DNA of 64,000 nt from Anthoceros angustus (GCA_010909165.1 VJWM01000107.1:1-64000); one strand, 5' to 3'; shown: positions 11,714 through 24,380, counted from the stretch's first letter. Numbers and translations are program-made. Notes: generated by a model not told the origin, from the sequence alone.

Positions 11714-12788
11714 ATGTTCCTACTCTTTGATGAAAAACAACCTACAAATCGAGCTTTTCTCGAAGATAAGGAGCAGTTCTCGGCTGAGATGGCATTCCGA
11801 AAGATGAGTACTTACCTCGTAGGTGAAGCGTTGATGTGCTATAGGGAGGTAAAGGAAGAAATCCAGGAGGAGGCAAAGGATTATGCCCACCGAGCACACA
11901 TGAGGCAAAGAATGAAGTCGTCGGTGGATGTAGAGAAAATCTACATAGGAGACTACGGACGAAGAAGTGATGCCAATAGACTATCTGGTAAACTTGGTTT
12001 TTGGGAAATTCAAGGAGATGTTTCCCAGTTCTTCTTCAAAGAAAAGTCAGGAATTGTCTCATTTTTCCTTCAAGTCCGGAAATCGTATATATGAGGCTGA
12101 GATAGTTGGTAGCTGATATTGATGTGAAGACCATGAGGGAAGCTACTGAAATTTTCATTACGAATGAATTCTGATTGTAGAAAAGATCCGACGTGCATAT
12201 GTTTCATGGAGAAGCAAAGGAGTCTGCTAAGGATGCAGAAAAATCGAAAACAAAGGGCAGACCTACAAGGCAGGCGCTCATGAGCCATTTGCAGAAGGAG
12301 CTGTCTCGAAGCATGACTATGTGCTATGAAGAAGCACCCAAGGAAGACTCAAACTCTTAAGAAGAGTTATATGCCTTGGTAGCTAGGAGGCCAGTTGAGA
12401 CGTGCAAGAATGCCACAGCCGATCTCGATGTAGGGATCACTGGGAAGGTGGCAGAACCGCGTGACCAGCCAAGAATGCCAAAGTCATTCAGACAGCTGGA
12501 TGGTGAGGGCACGGACACGGAAAGCGATCACAGTGCATGAGTTGTTACCTTAAAGAACAACTCCTCAAAACCAAGTGATGTAGGCGTGGATCCGTGCCAA
12601 GACTTGTGGTGGTGATTCTGTAGGTGGAATGCTCAGCTTAGGTGGGGATCACTTGAAACTAGGTGCTAAAGGACAACGCGGAGTGGCCATGGTGGCCAAC
12701 GCAACTCGAGACATCACCTTTGATGGCTTCGCTCCGAAAAAGGTGCTTATGGACATTGGAGCAGATCCAGTCCTGTTGGGAGCACAAG
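11714..12788 (+). pseudogene. Ty3/gypsy-like gag-protease relic, second copy, interrupted by element A
   Basis: Starts with MFLLFDEKQPTNRAFLEDKE and continues in frame through FRKMSTYLVGEALMCYREV and SVDVEKIYIGDYGRR, a gag-like helical region (11714-12094), before frameshifts. Near 12690-12788 it reads DITFDGFAPKKVLMDIGADP followed by VLLGAQV. This resembles the flap and active-site region of Ty3/gypsy retropepsins, except that the usual DTG/DSG is DIG. The frame stops at element A. Its continuation (VEEALKLNGSRLVPSDVTI) is found on the other side of A at 33777-33985. Reverse transcriptase and integrase are absent, so this is a truncated relic and the host of the nested insertions. Confidence 0.6.
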
Positions 12789-12790
12789 TA

Positions 12791-12820
12791 ACATGATAAT
12801 CCTGGAAGGGGGTTAATATA
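12791..12820. repeat. Element A, left terminal inverted repeat
   Basis: ACATGATAATCCTGGAAGGG and the following 10 bp match the reverse complement of 33745-33774 at 29 of 30 positions. Additional AACCCCCTTC motifs at 12823-12860 form the subterminal repeat cluster. Confidence 0.85.
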
Positions 12821-13109
12821 TGAACCCCCTTCCACACTTTCAAAACCCCCTTCACAAAAGACACTGTTAAATTAATATGGCGAATCCAACAGACATGCTA
12901 AAAACCATTTACCTCGGAAAATTAAGATTCAACAATCCATGAAACAAAAGGGCTTTGTTGGCGTGGCGCCTTGACTCCTTGCCACCGGCTATGGTTTGAA
13001 ACAAGTAATGAAAGAAATCATAATCTCACGCTTTAAAAACCTCTTCGTCCCTCCAAAATAGTCTTCCACAGCATAAAGATCCTCAAAGGACCATCGGACT
13101 CATAACGTG

Positions 13110-13495
13110 CTTGGGTGGCTGAATCTAAAACAAGCTGCCGGGTTGCGCATTGCTCCAATTCTACTCACGAAGCCGCCGCGAGCCTTCATCATCTCTTCGT
13201 CTCCTTCCTCCTTGTCGCCACCACTCCCAGGATTGCCATTCAAGATCGGGGTTTGTTGTCCTTCCTTAGCAAGTCCTGTTTTGCGTTTTCATCCTCCTTA
13301 CACTAAGTGGAACAACTTTGAGCCTTCAAACAATTTTTTCACCGACATAAACTTCTTAGCCGTGCCTGCTCCTCCGGTGGGCATCGAATGAGCTCCTCTT
13401 TCGACTGCAAAACCTCAAAACCATGGATGCGTTGTGGGATATAACGCACTGAGGTCGCCTTCTATGGCAATAGAATGGCCCGGAAAACAATGCAA
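13110..13495 (-). pseudogene. DNA methyltransferase of element A, C-terminal part (garbled copy)
   Basis: Same region as 10637-11001, in the second half of the tandem duplication, with shortened homopolymers and missing patches. Short anchors (AAACCATGGATGCGTTGTGG, GCAATAGAAT) are identical between the copies. It ends at TA before element B's left end. Confidence 0.5.
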
Positions 13496-13667
13496 TAACA
13501 CGATATCTGTGAAGGGGTGAATATCGAACCCCTTCCGTGATATGAACCCCTTAGCACATTCACACGATTCCCAACAGCGTTTTGGCTCTTTTTAAAAAAA
13601 GGTCGATTTTGTTCCAACCAGTAGGTATTGAGAAAAACTGTTATCGCGAACAAAGACATGAACGCGA

Positions 13668-13687
13668 GGCGCCGGCCGGCCGGCGCC
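13668..13687. repeat. 20-bp perfect GGCC palindrome (second copy)
   Basis: Identical to 11188-11207, in the corresponding place of the second duplication unit. Confidence 0.95.
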
Positions 13688-13853
13688 TTTTCATGATTCT
13701 TTGGAACAAGGGAAATCAAGACATCAATTGCCTCAATGCAGCGGGTCCATAAGTGATTGCGAACTAACAAGCGCAGATGCACATGACATGAGACCACTAA
13801 GCCTACTCCCTAAGGCTAACTTGGGACGTCCGGGTAGAGCAAACTCGAATCCA

Positions 13854-16090
13854 TCACAATAGCGATTTCAATGCGCCCACTTCCTCTTCATCGAGCTTAC
13901 TGCCTCCCCAAGGCCCTAGTGTCTTCGCTAGTCTTGTGTCATCGTTGTCGTGGGAACGCCAAACACTATCCAAGGATTGTTGTCCCTCCTGTAAAGTGCT
14001 CCAGCTTTTGGTCTTCACCGCATGCTTAAGGAAACAACTCGAGCTTGTGGAGTCCTTCTCGATACACACCTCCTTTGCCTGAATTGCGCAAGTCCTCCGG
14101 TGGGCGAAATGTCGCTTCTTCTTCAAGATCGCGTAACCTCATGCCCAAACTTTGTGCAATATATCCCGACACCTCAAGTCGCCTTCTATAGCAATACAAT
14201 TCCGTCGCATAGTAGCCGCCAAGAATGTTGTCCCACTCCCAGAGCATACATGCAAAATCCAATCCCCCTCTCTCGAGAAGGTTCGGATAAGTTTCATCAT
14301 AAGGCCCAGAGGCCTCGTATGGGCAAACCACCACTTGTCTTGGGACATGTACACTGCTTTCTTCACAACCGTATCGTGAGCGATCGACCTCCATTGTTGA
14401 AAGTGCCGTGCATGGCATTGGGCATCATTGGAACTCTATCCTGTGAACCCATCTTTCATTCCCCAACCCATCGTGACATATTCCACGGTTCAACCCACCT
14501 TCATTGTTCATGTTGGTCTTGTCCCATACAAATGAGACCAAGCCCCTTTCTTGCACCACCTTCGCATGGACTCCCCGACGGTGAGCCTCCTCCACACCAT
14601 GCATGACAATCATTCTCAACTCATCGGAAGTTGTTTTCCGCAAAGCTCGCAAAAGCTGTCCATCATCCGCTTGTCAACGTTTGTCCAAGGGCCCAAAAAC
14701 CCCTTGAACGCCCATCACCAGTGTGTATCGGCCCTCTCAAAATCCACGCATGTCTACCACATCTCGGCTTTCCACTTGGTATTGCACTTGCTTATCCGAG
14801 GAGGGCACACTGAACACCTCCAGTCCTTCCTCAAGGTCCTTGTCCGCCAAAGCACGCTGCTCGTCCTCCAGCCCTTTCCAATTGTTCACCTCAAAAATAA
14901 AATGCTGAAAGACATCTGGAAGTTTGGACAAGACCTCAATGTCCTTCAGTTGCTGCGAACCACAAGTTTGTTAATCCAAAGTGGGAATGACTCCTTGCGT
15001 ACAGGCATAGACAGGAAACTCACCTTTCCAGCAAAAGCAGTCTGAAACCGCGACAGCATTTGGTCTGTGGAATGCAACGGATATTCCTCTCTGACCTCCT
15101 CAAATGAAGAGCACCCTGTGCTTGACCATCGCCACTTGTATGACATGAAACTTCTTCCGCGTGATCTCCTCATCCATGCCCTTCAAATCAATCGTGCTTA
15201 ACACCTTTTCCGTCATGCACTGACTGCCGACCGTGACTCTCCACCGTATGCCTTGAACGATTTCCATGGCTTTGCCAACATGTCCTTCACGTACATGGTC
15301 CATTTGCTTCGCCTCCTCAACTTATGCCTTTCCCTTTCTTGCTTGTTCTCACCGGTAGATGCTTCTTGCTCCGGAGTTCTCCAGCCTCCCACTTCGAGAA
15401 AATAGAGTCTACATTGGCCCACACCTTTCCTTCCTGCTTGGCAATGCATAAAATGTGTGTGCGGTTATCCACTTTGTTCTGCTTATACACATCGTCTTTG
15501 CGCCCTTCATCATCCTCAATCAGCCCAAGCACCTTGCATGATTGTACTTCCATGCCATTGTCATCTCAGACCTTCTCGCTTTGCTATCAAAAGCTCATCT
15601 CTTAAGTATCGGACCCGCTCAATGAAGTTCATCTTCTTCCGCTTGTCCGATAGTTGTGATCGCAAGGACTCGCATTTACGGTATAGTAAGCCCGCAATAG
15701 ACATGCGCTTCAACATATTGGAACCTCTTCTTCCCCGGTGATATATCGCATAGATGTTTCATGGTCGCATAAGTGTGGTTCCCACCAAGAACCCCATAAC
15801 ATATTTTTTCCGCCATCTCTTCCACCAACTTGTCGAGGTCATTGCACTCACTTGGATCAATCATACATAGTGGCAATACACCCTCTATCCTCCCTTCGAA
15901 ATAACTCGCCAGATAATTGGCCCATGCCTCCAACCTGCGAATGCGATCCGAATATGCGTCGGGTCGAAGTTCTCCAATTTCACTAGCACTGTCTCCATGA
16001 CAACCTTCTTTCCGTAAGTCAATCCCTTAGTGAGTCAGATCCATCATTCTTCATCCGCTGTCAAAATATGCATGGGAATGCCACCAAACA
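13854..16090 (-). pseudogene. ParB-like / N4-N6 DNA methyltransferase gene of element B
   Basis: Read on the minus strand from high to low coordinates. 16020-15940 gives LTKGLTYGKKVVMETVLVKL. 15933-15676 gives a ParB-like segment with GVLPLCMIDPSECND and GVLGGNHTYATMKHL, where the GGNH loop is comparable to the GHxR loop of ParB/Srx-type domains. 15553-15317 contains HILCIAKQEGKVWANVDSIF. 14652-14425 gives IVMHGVEEAHRRG and GLVSFVWDKTNMNNEGG. 14366-14139 gives YMSQDKWWFAHTRPLG, then GDWILHVCSGSGTTFLAA and RRNCIAIEGDL, the AdoMet motif and following strand of a beta-class DNA methyltransferase. The tail to 13854 includes AIQAKEVCIEKD. There are many frameshifts. Methyltransferase identity is fairly firm; the ParB likeness is weaker. 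The target base cannot be stated. Confidence 0.65.
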
Positions 16091-17770
16091 CTTCCTCTTG
16101 TGCCGCGCCTTTTTGATTTCTTTTCTTCCTCGCCTCGTGCTTCCACTGGGTTTCTTCGCACCCTCAGGAATCCAACACCGCAGCAGGCGCTTGCCCTCGC
16201 GCCTCCTATCTCTCCCAGGAGAGGCGGGCCGGGCCGCGCCCGCCTTCTTCCTCCCGTCCATACCGTGTCCCCCCGCACCCACTTCCTCCTCTGCCTCCAA
16301 CGTCGGCACCTCTTCCTGCGGTCCAGTGGAAGGGCTCTTGTGGATGGAGGTATGCCGGCGGCCGGGCGCATATCTCCTTCCCCGGATAAACCGGTTGGGA
16401 TCCGAGTGGCCAAGTCCAGCTGCACTCTTCGCTGGCGCCGGCCGCCGCTACCTCTCGGCATTCACTACATCCGTGCACACTCATAGATGGCCCATGCCAA
16501 GCTGGGTAAAATTGCCGCATCCCTATCTTCGCCCCTGCCCCGAGACTTCATCATCGGAATGTCCCAAGACGTGAATCGGGCCCTCTTCCTCATCGGATGG
16601 GCCAAGTTCGCCTGGAAGTCTGTCTGCCCGCCGCCTTCAACCATTCTTTGATGTGTCGACCCCTTCTCATCGATGCCTCTCCTATGATCAATGACGCCTC
16701 GGTTATCTTCCACAGATTGCCCTTATAAGGGCCATTCCTACCAAAGGTGGTCGGAAAACAAACAAACAAGTTGAATGTTAGTCATCAAAGTCGAGGGTTT
16801 TGAAGTCACAGTCGTTGTTGGAAACTTACGTAGGCGCATGCATTCGCGAACTCTTCCACTATTGCCGAGGTGCACATTTTTGGCGTTGAACTTTGAGGTC
16901 GAGAACATAAGACCAGAAACTCGGGTCCCGGATGACGCATCGAACTCGTATGGCTCGGTGGTGCAATAGCGTGAACTCCGGCCCCCTCGCTCATGTCCAT
17001 GTTTGCCCAGACACCAAATTGCTCTCCGATTTGGCAAAGCCCCGATACCCCATTATCCGTAGTTTTAGCAAGGGGTCCATGCCGCTTTTCAACCTCCGGT
17101 GCGGATCCCGGACTAGCATCCAATTTCCACAATGACAATAGGGTCTATCCGCCACCCTGGATGTGCAGCCTCTCATAGCGAATGGCGACAATTGGTGCAC
17201 CGGATGCTTTGAAGCCTTGCCTCCTCCTTCCCAGCTCCTTGCCCGCCACCGCCTGCTCGCTTGTTTTCCCAAGACATGCTCCCGGATTTTGCTTGCCCAG
17301 AGGCTATATGGCCCCCACCCTCCGAATGTGCCTCCCAAACTTCCTTCCAGCCGCCTTCCTCCGATCGCGGAACCTCGGCGATTTAGCGGATGTCTTGGTC
17401 TCGTGAATCCTTTGCCGCCGCATGGATCGGAGGATCAAGAATCGCCTCGCCAGTCCTTCTTGCTCCGCCTTCCGCTCGCCATCTTTAAGAATGAACTCAG
17501 ATCACAAGACATCACAAATTTGGAAGGCGAAACAATTGTTTCACATGGAAGTAGAACGAACCTCACTCGCAGACCGCCGATTGATGCACCCGAGGAATGC
17601 CCGGCCTGCCTCCCCAACCCCGAGCCCCCGCCTGATAGCCGAAATCCCAGGCCAAGGGAGGATTCGTGGAATTGTGGACTGACACCTCCTCCAAATCGGG
17701 CAACACCGCCAGACACGCCCTCATATTTCCTCAAGGGAAGCGCTACGACGGCAAGTGGCAAGAGAAAACA
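16091..17770 (-). other. Degenerate minus-strand coding-like DNA upstream of the methyltransferase
   Basis: Several minus-strand stretches look translated but are broken: 16713-16465 (with FTSWDIPMMKSRGRGEDRDA) and 17338-16991 (with CHCGNWMLVRDPHRRLKSG and IMGYRGFAKSESNLVSGQTW). I cannot assign a family. Their orientation, and their place between the promoter-like region at 17800 and the ParB-like segment, suggest 5' exons or an N-terminal extension of the same gene. Confidence 0.35.
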
Positions 17771-17799
17771 AATAGTAATTAGGGTTTCCTCCCAACCGG

Positions 17800-17864
17800 T
17801 ATTTATAGCCCAAAAACATGCCCAATTAACTTATGCCAAGATATATCCATATACCCGATATAAA
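17800..17864. promoter_or_regulatory. Candidate divergent promoter of element B
   Basis: TATTTATA at 17800-17807 is TATAAATA on the minus strand and faces the methyltransferase gene. TATAAA at 17859-17864 faces the plus-strand transposase-like gene. The interval is AT-rich in otherwise GC-rich surroundings. The arrangement fits two element genes driven divergently from one short region. This is inferred from sequence only. Confidence 0.4.
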
Positions 17865-18249
17865 CCACGTGAACCATAACCCTATTGACTTGGGTGATAC
17901 GGGGCACACTCAATGTGGACAATAAAAGCGGAGGACGCGATATGCCGTTAGATATCTCAGATCGTGAACTCCATCATGTCGTATTAGAGGAACATAATAT
18001 CCTACCCATCTATGCGCGACGCCTATCCATAAAGACAATGGCCATCTTCACCATTTTCCTCACACTCGGAGGTCTCTTCCAAGACCCGCCGGCGATGTGG
18101 TTTCAAACGACGCCAGTGTGGTTTCAATCGACGCTCTTCTACAAGTTGTGCGATACCATGTTGCGCCTCACCCACACCCCGCGCGAAGAGGTTTGAGTTC
18201 GCCCTTTTGGAAGGATTACTTGGTTTTCACCCCTATCTTGTTTTCGGAT

Positions 18250-19560
18250 TCTGAGTTCTTAGTGCATCCGGTTGCGGATGAACAATGGGAAGAAGGTTTC
18301 TCTTCACAATGCGTGTTTCCGTAAAGATGGAGAAGCGAGTAGACTGTTGAAGCCACCACCCTCGAACTCGGGCATCCCCCGAGTGCTTTGCCATTCCCAA
18401 AGACGGTTGATAATGAAGGTAGAGGATGATTTTTCCATATGGGAACTGTGGACGCTAGTGTCATCTGTTGTGGGATTTTGATGCATTCTTCCGATATTGT
18501 TGTTCCAGACGCGCGAAGACGCCGCCAGCCTCGCCGCCAACTGGCCCCGCTGGTGTTCCTCCAACACCTAGGAATTTGCCAGAGTCGTTGAGGGAAGCCC
18601 ATCCAACCGACGCTCAAGCTTCCCGAATGTCGGGCGCTCCCCAGATACATCGACGCTGTTGCGGGTTTGTTTCTCGCGGACGTTGATCGCGTCGCCACCG
18701 TTGAGGAAGGTCCCATTGGCGACATGAAGATTCGAGCGTGTTCACCACCGATGCGTCGCTCCTTCCATCCCAAGCCTTTGAGTGAGTCTCAAGGCTCCAA
18801 CAAGGGCGCGTTATATCATCAAGAAGAGAAGTTGGAGTGTCGCTATAAAAGCAAGGGATACAATGATCGATTTCAAGAAGCCTTGTTGCATAAAATGTGT
18901 TTGCGGTTGGGGAAAGCGCGATTTCAAGAGCAACGTACCGCTTTCGATGGGGAGACAGAATGAGACATATCTCAGCCTTGTTCACCCATCGGATCCCGAG
19001 GTGATAGGGCGAAAGTGGTGACACATGTCATGGGGGCGACTCCTATGCGCTGCTGCTTGAAGGCTTTTAGAAGAGTACATTGTCTTGGCCACAGGAGGTA
19101 TGAGGAGCTAAAGAGCAGAGTCATTCGGGAATCACCTTGGGATGGATTTGAACCAAACCCAAGGCACACGACGATGCGATGGATGCCCTTTCGTGGATGG
19201 ACAACGCCACGCTTACGAGCGCCAAAAACTTGGATGTTTTAATCACCGACACGTATACAAAGTTGGAAATATGGACCTTGTGCGTCACAAAACTCTAACA
19301 CTCCACGTCATCCATGGTTCTTGAAACCGTGGAGAAGCAACTTCCCAACAAGAAAAATCAAGTCCAACAGTTTTCAACATGCTCGCTTATGCAGTCTCAA
19401 GAGCACTATCAGAACACAATGCACAAGGAAGATCAAGGTAATTTGCACCAATGTGTCCTCCATGAGGTTGTTCACCGCTATGGATTTGTTGACTACCCCG
19501 ATGGAGCGGATGTGCTCTTCCAATACCACCTGCTCATATGAGATGCATGTATGCATGTTC
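18250..19560 (+). pseudogene. Transposase-like gene of element B, N-terminal part
   Basis: Plus-strand fragments in shifting frames include CIKCVCGWGKRDFKSNVPLS (a Cys-containing segment, about 18885-18945), RCCLKAFRRVHCLGHRRYEE (about 19047-19106) and LDVLITDTYTKLEIW (about 19230-19275). The layout (Cys-rich stretch, then a short segment resembling a family motif of the kind VCxKAFxxIxGIGxxRxxxL) is what I would expect ahead of the DGMDQ catalytic region, which resumes at 24385. Assignment rests on gene order and weak motif likeness. The region has several frameshifts. Confidence 0.4.
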
Positions 19561-20279
19561 TATAACGTTTTGTGTTTGGTTTCCAAACGAAGGCTTAACA
19601 TGGGCGCCGCCCTATTTAGTGGTTTCCACGACCACGAAGCCGCTTGCTCACCCCCCCAATCGAGAGGCAGATTGAAGGCGCCACGGCCGCCTTCCCAAAT
19701 CCGGAAATGTAACTGGAGTGTGGATGGCGGCCGCCCCGGGCCCCAAATCCAAATGTGGGAGATTGGAGGGCGCGGCCGGCGCCCCACCTCCCCCGCTCCC
19801 TCTCTTATCTCGCCATGTATCCCCATGATGAGCGTCGCAAATAAGCATTCTGCATGTGAGGAAGTTTTGTTAAGGTCGGCGATGTCTGCTCATTTGGAGG
19901 GCCTAACGGATGCCGCTTTTGAGGATTTCTTATATTTCGACTAGGACATTTGTTTGTGGCATGTAGAAATTTCAGTCGCTTTGGAAGCACACTGCGCGGC
20001 GCCTCCAGAGCGGAGAAAATGTCTAAACACAGAGCAAGAGCTATGTGGAGCCACATATGCATATGTCCAGGGAGGTTCTCTTGACCCCAACCCTCTTTCT
20101 AGCGCTACACTTATCCTAATCGCTGGTTCAGACAAGAGGTTTCGCTCCCACAAGGAGTGGGGAGCCCTTCCTCGCACGATGGAGGGTGCCTCCCCGACCG
20201 ACCTCTCCGACTTCATCGACCTCCCGCAGCGCCGATCGACTAACCGCCTCCTACCGCCCGGTGACCCACCCTGAAGTCA
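19561..20279. other. No recognisable coding sequence
   Basis: GC-rich DNA with GGCGCC, GCGGCCGC and GGCGCGGCC strings around 19600-19790 and a continuous but unconvincing plus frame. It may be mutated coding sequence of the transposase-like gene or another insertion. Nothing diagnostic was seen. Confidence 0.4.
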
Positions 20280-23200
20280 CACTACCCCACGCCACGATGA
20301 CTCTGCCTGGACTCGCCGCGAGAGGCACCGCCTAATCTAATGCCACCTTGGGACCCCCAAATCACCGTGACAAGGCAATCCTCCCACCAGCTCCTACACT
20401 CCCTAAGACCCTTCTCACAAATTTGGGGCCTCAAGCTCTTATCCACAGCCCCTTGAAATTTCAAATTTCCCCTCTCTTTTCTAGGTTTCTTCCTCCTCTC
20501 TTCTCTTTTTGTCTTTTTTCTTTCTCTTGCTCCTTCCTTCTCCTCTCTTGCTCCTATCCTCTCTAGCTCCTCTCTCGCCTCTCTCTCTCGCCTCTTCTCT
20601 TTCTTTCTCTTTCTCCTCTCTTCTCCTCTCTTCTCTAATCTACCTCTTCCACTCTTCCTAGCTAACTATCAGCCCTCACAGCCTCCCGGCAGCGCCTCGA
20701 GATCATAGGGGGCGGTGCCCTCACGGACCTAGGCGGACATTTGGCTGCAAGTGGCGTCCGCGTCTTTGGATTTTGCTAGGGGTCTTCCTTCACGGTCATG
20801 CCGTCACTTTGCCCACCTGCCGCTCCCTCACGCTCGAAGCTGCCCCTCCGGAAAGAAAGGTTTGGGCCCCGCCTCACCACAGTCACCGCACCTCAAGACC
20901 CTACCAGACACCATGCACCCTCACACGGTCGGCACGCACGCTTGTGTAGCAAAACAAGCACACACAGGTCAGGAGAGCAAGGCATGACATTTTATTATGG
21001 GAGCTCCTCCCCCTCTTATAGGAGCTCCCCCAAACCCTAGCATTAATTAAGTCTGGTGGGGTAGGTGGGGTTGCTTACGGTTTTTAAGTAGGTGGCCTCT
21101 TAAAAGGTTCTTAACCTACCTCCTAACAATCCCACTAACCCCCTAGGGGTCTTAATGACCCATTCACTCCCCTACCAACTATCTGCCTACTTCTTCTTGG
21201 CGTTGGCATGGCGGGCCAACCACCATCTTCCTCCTCTTGGCTTGGGGGTTGTCAGGATCTCTTCACTCGTCGGGACAGAACCTCCACACTGTCTCGGCGA
21301 TCTTGATTGATGGTGGGCGCGCCCCCTCTTGCAGGCGCTCTTGTAGAGGCACCGCCTCTGTAGCCATCTGTCTTGCCCCTTACCTTGGCGGTTGGGTGTT
21401 GGTGCAGCTCACATCCTGAGACACCCCCCCACCAACTCTGGAAATCTCTTCCTCTTCCATTGGCTCCTCCCACATTGAGCCTTCGCATCCATTTCACTCT
21501 CCAAGTCCCGAATCTCCGGGTTGAGGGCTTCCAAAATCTCCTTCGTGGGGACCCAACAACTTCCTTGTCAACAAGGCGCATCTCCTTGGCGAACTTGTTG
21601 ACCCTAGCATGTAAGTGGACCTGCATCTCCTGGCCCTTCAAACAAATCTCATCAAATTCCTCAGGCCACTCTCCGAGGCTATCTTACCATAGCATCCCTC
21701 TCAAGCGTCACCTCACTCAAAAGGCGAGTGACATTTCAGCATCTCTCTTCCATGCCTCCGGTATCCCTTGCGCCATGCATAATCGGCTGGGCGTTGCTTC
21801 TGACGACGGCACGATGCATCATTTTCCTCCGGTGGGCTACCTCTTCCTTCCACCGCTGGTCACCTCCGTTGCTTGCTTTATGAGCTCCTCACGCTCCTTG
21901 CTCCATGTGGCTGTCCTTCCTCCGGCTCCTTGAGCTTGGCCTCGATTCTTCATTCTTGGCTTGGCGGCCTCGGCCTCCCGGGCAGTCTTCATCGTCCCTA
22001 TTCTCCTTCTCGGCTGAAGAGTTCTTCTTGCCACTCCTTCCCACATCGGACAGTCTCCTCAATCTTCTGGTTGAGGGTAGCCACTTCCTTCATTCGCTCC
22101 CTACTTTCTTGTCTCGCCTGTTCTTCAATCTTGAGCCCCAACCTTCTCTCCAGGTCAACTAGGCGCCCCTTTGCCAACGCCATCTCCTTGATAGCCTTGC
22201 TATCCTTCTCCCCACTGTAGGGCAATCGCTTCGGCTGTCCTGACGACAGCTCTCACCTCCAACTCCTCTACTTCCTGTAAGGCTTGCTTCACTAATGGAG
22301 TGTCAATTAGCTGACAGATGGTCAGCAGATCCTTCAAAGCCTTTGTCTTCTCATTCCCCTCACAGGGTTGACTCATGCCTTTCTCTTGGTGGCGGTCTCT
22401 CCACTCGGTCGATGTTGGGTGGAACTCCTGACTCGGTCATCTCACAGGGTGGGTTAGTTCCACCACCGCTCCATGGGGTTGCCTCAGACACATGGTGGCA
22501 CGCCACCTCTTCCTCTTGTGCCCTTGTCTCCCCACAGGCGCAGGCACTTCTCCTTCCTTGGCGTCAGACGCCGGGGTGGTCTCATCATCCAAGATCACCA
22601 CCTGAGGTGAAGCACTCCCTTGCTCCACCTTGGGTTCCTCCTCTGCCTTCTTCACCTTCTTAGGGAGAGGGACCCCTGTACCGTCCCTCAGAGGGACCAC
22701 TTCAAACGGCTGGTAAGACTCCTCCAGCTCTTCTTCCGTCAGTAACCCATGTGCCCCCCATAATTGCACAAGGTAAGTACTCAAATGGCTATGTCTCGCC
22801 CCCTCATTGTCCACAATGTTTGGCCTCAGCAGCTTGTCTCGGTGATGCTCATAGGCCCGTGACATGGTCCCCGGTCGGTGAGCTCCTTGCTTGACTTCCA
22901 CATGAAATGAAAGAATGCCTTCTTGAAGTAGGTGGTTGGCAGTCGCCCAAAACTATCCTTGTAAAAAGCTTCCACTTGAGGTCAGCAATCTTATCATCCT
23001 CCGGCCATTCAGCGTCTTCGCGTCTACCCCTCCGATGAGCATGCTGAGAGCTTCCTCAGGAAGGTCACCACCACTGCTCTTTTTCCATCTTCATTCCTCT
23101 CAGTGGGAGCCACACCATCACTTTCGGCCTCCCATACACCTTCGAATGTCTTTGGGCGGTCCATCCCTTTGGATCTGTCCCGTCCGTCGGTCCTCTGTTT

Positions 23201-24380
23201 CTCCCTCGTCGATTCGGTGCTGTAAGACTCAACCAATTCCACATTAGAATAGGCCCAATGCCTATCGTAAACCCAGCTGCACATTTTGTGACAGCCTTAA
23301 TCCCATAAGTCTGGAGGAGACTTGCAGCTCTACAAAATCCTGGCCCCTCCTTCTCGGCGATCCTTCTCGGGCTTCTCCTTCGCTTTTCTTCTTCTTCTCC
23401 TTGGGCAGTCGCTCCCTCCTTCTTCTTTGGGCGCCTTGCGCACTCCTCCGGGCATTGCGCGTCTTCATCTCCGACTTACGGGCGGTCGATCTTCTCAAAA
23501 ATCCTTCCTGCATCGGTCGATTTTCTCCTCAAAATTCTTCTAAGTGTTCTCTTGGTCATCCCGCTTCCTCATCGCTCCGTCCTTGATCCTCGACCAACTC
23601 AAATGAGCTAAACACTCCCCTCTTACATATATAGGGTGAGGAGGATTTTCCACACCCAAAGGCCAAGGACGAAAATTTCCCTGTCCAGAAGGCCAAGGAT
23701 GGAATTCCTCCAGGCCAATTTCCCATTGCCAAAGACCAAGGAAGAAAAATCAGCGAGACATGCAAAAGGTCGACCACGCCACGTCATGACCCTAACCCGC
23801 CGGTTCGTCTTCCGTCTGTCCGAAACCCTCCGAAGGCCGAGGACAGCGCCTGATTTCCTCCTCCGAGCGCCAAGGACTTTTCTGCTATATATGCATGCAT
23901 GCGCTCCCTCCTTGGTGTTGTTGTGCCTCTCCTTCTCCTCGCGCGCTGTCACATCGCTCGCTCACCACCTCAACCTCGCGCGCGCAATTGCGCGCTTTCG
24001 CAGCTTCGAGACCCTCTCGTGCGTCTTCCGGTGGAGTAAGAACCTTACTCTGCATGTCGTTCAGGAGTGACTGGCGCCGCCGCCACGAGGCCCGGCACCA
24101 ACCCTCCTTTTGCGAGGTTCGGCCTTGCCTCCTACCTCCGTAAGTTCTTCCAACCCTCTGTCCGGACCTCCCGTGGGACCTCCGTCCCCTTCGTTGGACC
24201 CGTTTTGAATCCGTTTTCCTCCATCCATCCGGTCGGTCCGCTGTCTTCTCCATCTCACTCTTCGTTCTTTGTCTTCCGTCGGTGATCTGTTGATGAAAAA
24301 GAAAAATAAAGAAAAATGAAACCTAACTAATATGAACAAAACTAGGAGGCATCCGCCTCTGTTCTAACCGTGGACCCAAA
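20280..24380 (-). mobile_element. Unclassified insertion inside the transposase-like gene
   Basis: This stretch separates the N-terminal part of the transposase-like gene from its DGMDQ motif. It has its own composition. Broken minus-strand frames look translated: 23284-23024 (HWAYSNVELVESYS), 22901-22437 (HLSTYLVQLWGAHGLLTEEE), 22225-21998 (charged coiled-coil-like, with KGRLVDLERRLGLKIEEQAR) and 21641-21252. The protein is not recognised; a gag-like or accessory protein of a retroelement is possible. TATA-like boxes (CATATATAG at 23626, TATATATGC at 23885) occur. No LTR pair or target duplication was found, so both boundaries are approximate. Confidence 0.4.
20466..20640. repeat. CT-rich low-complexity tract
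   Basis: Almost pure pyrimidine on the plus strand, with CTCTCTCT, TTCTCTTT and CTCCTCTCTTCT runs. It has homopurine/homopyrimidine (triplex-prone) character but no coding content. Confidence 0.85.

Larger units (their letters stand above)
8672..13735. repeat. Tandem duplication of about 2.5 kb (8672-11249 and 11250-13735)
   Basis: Both copies begin at ATATAAGGGAGCACACTATACTC and end near GACATCAATTGCCTCA. Each contains, in order, the gag-protease relic, the left end of element A, the 3' part of A's methyltransferase gene and the left end of element B. Long stretches are identical. The differences are clustered replacement patches and shortened homopolymers, not scattered substitutions. Because the unit spans two nested insertion junctions, the duplication is younger than both insertions, if it is real. 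Confidence 0.75.

Noticed and set aside
14022-14606. 194-codon plus-strand frame
   Set aside because: Opposite the methyltransferase motifs of element B; the minus-strand reading carries the family signatures.
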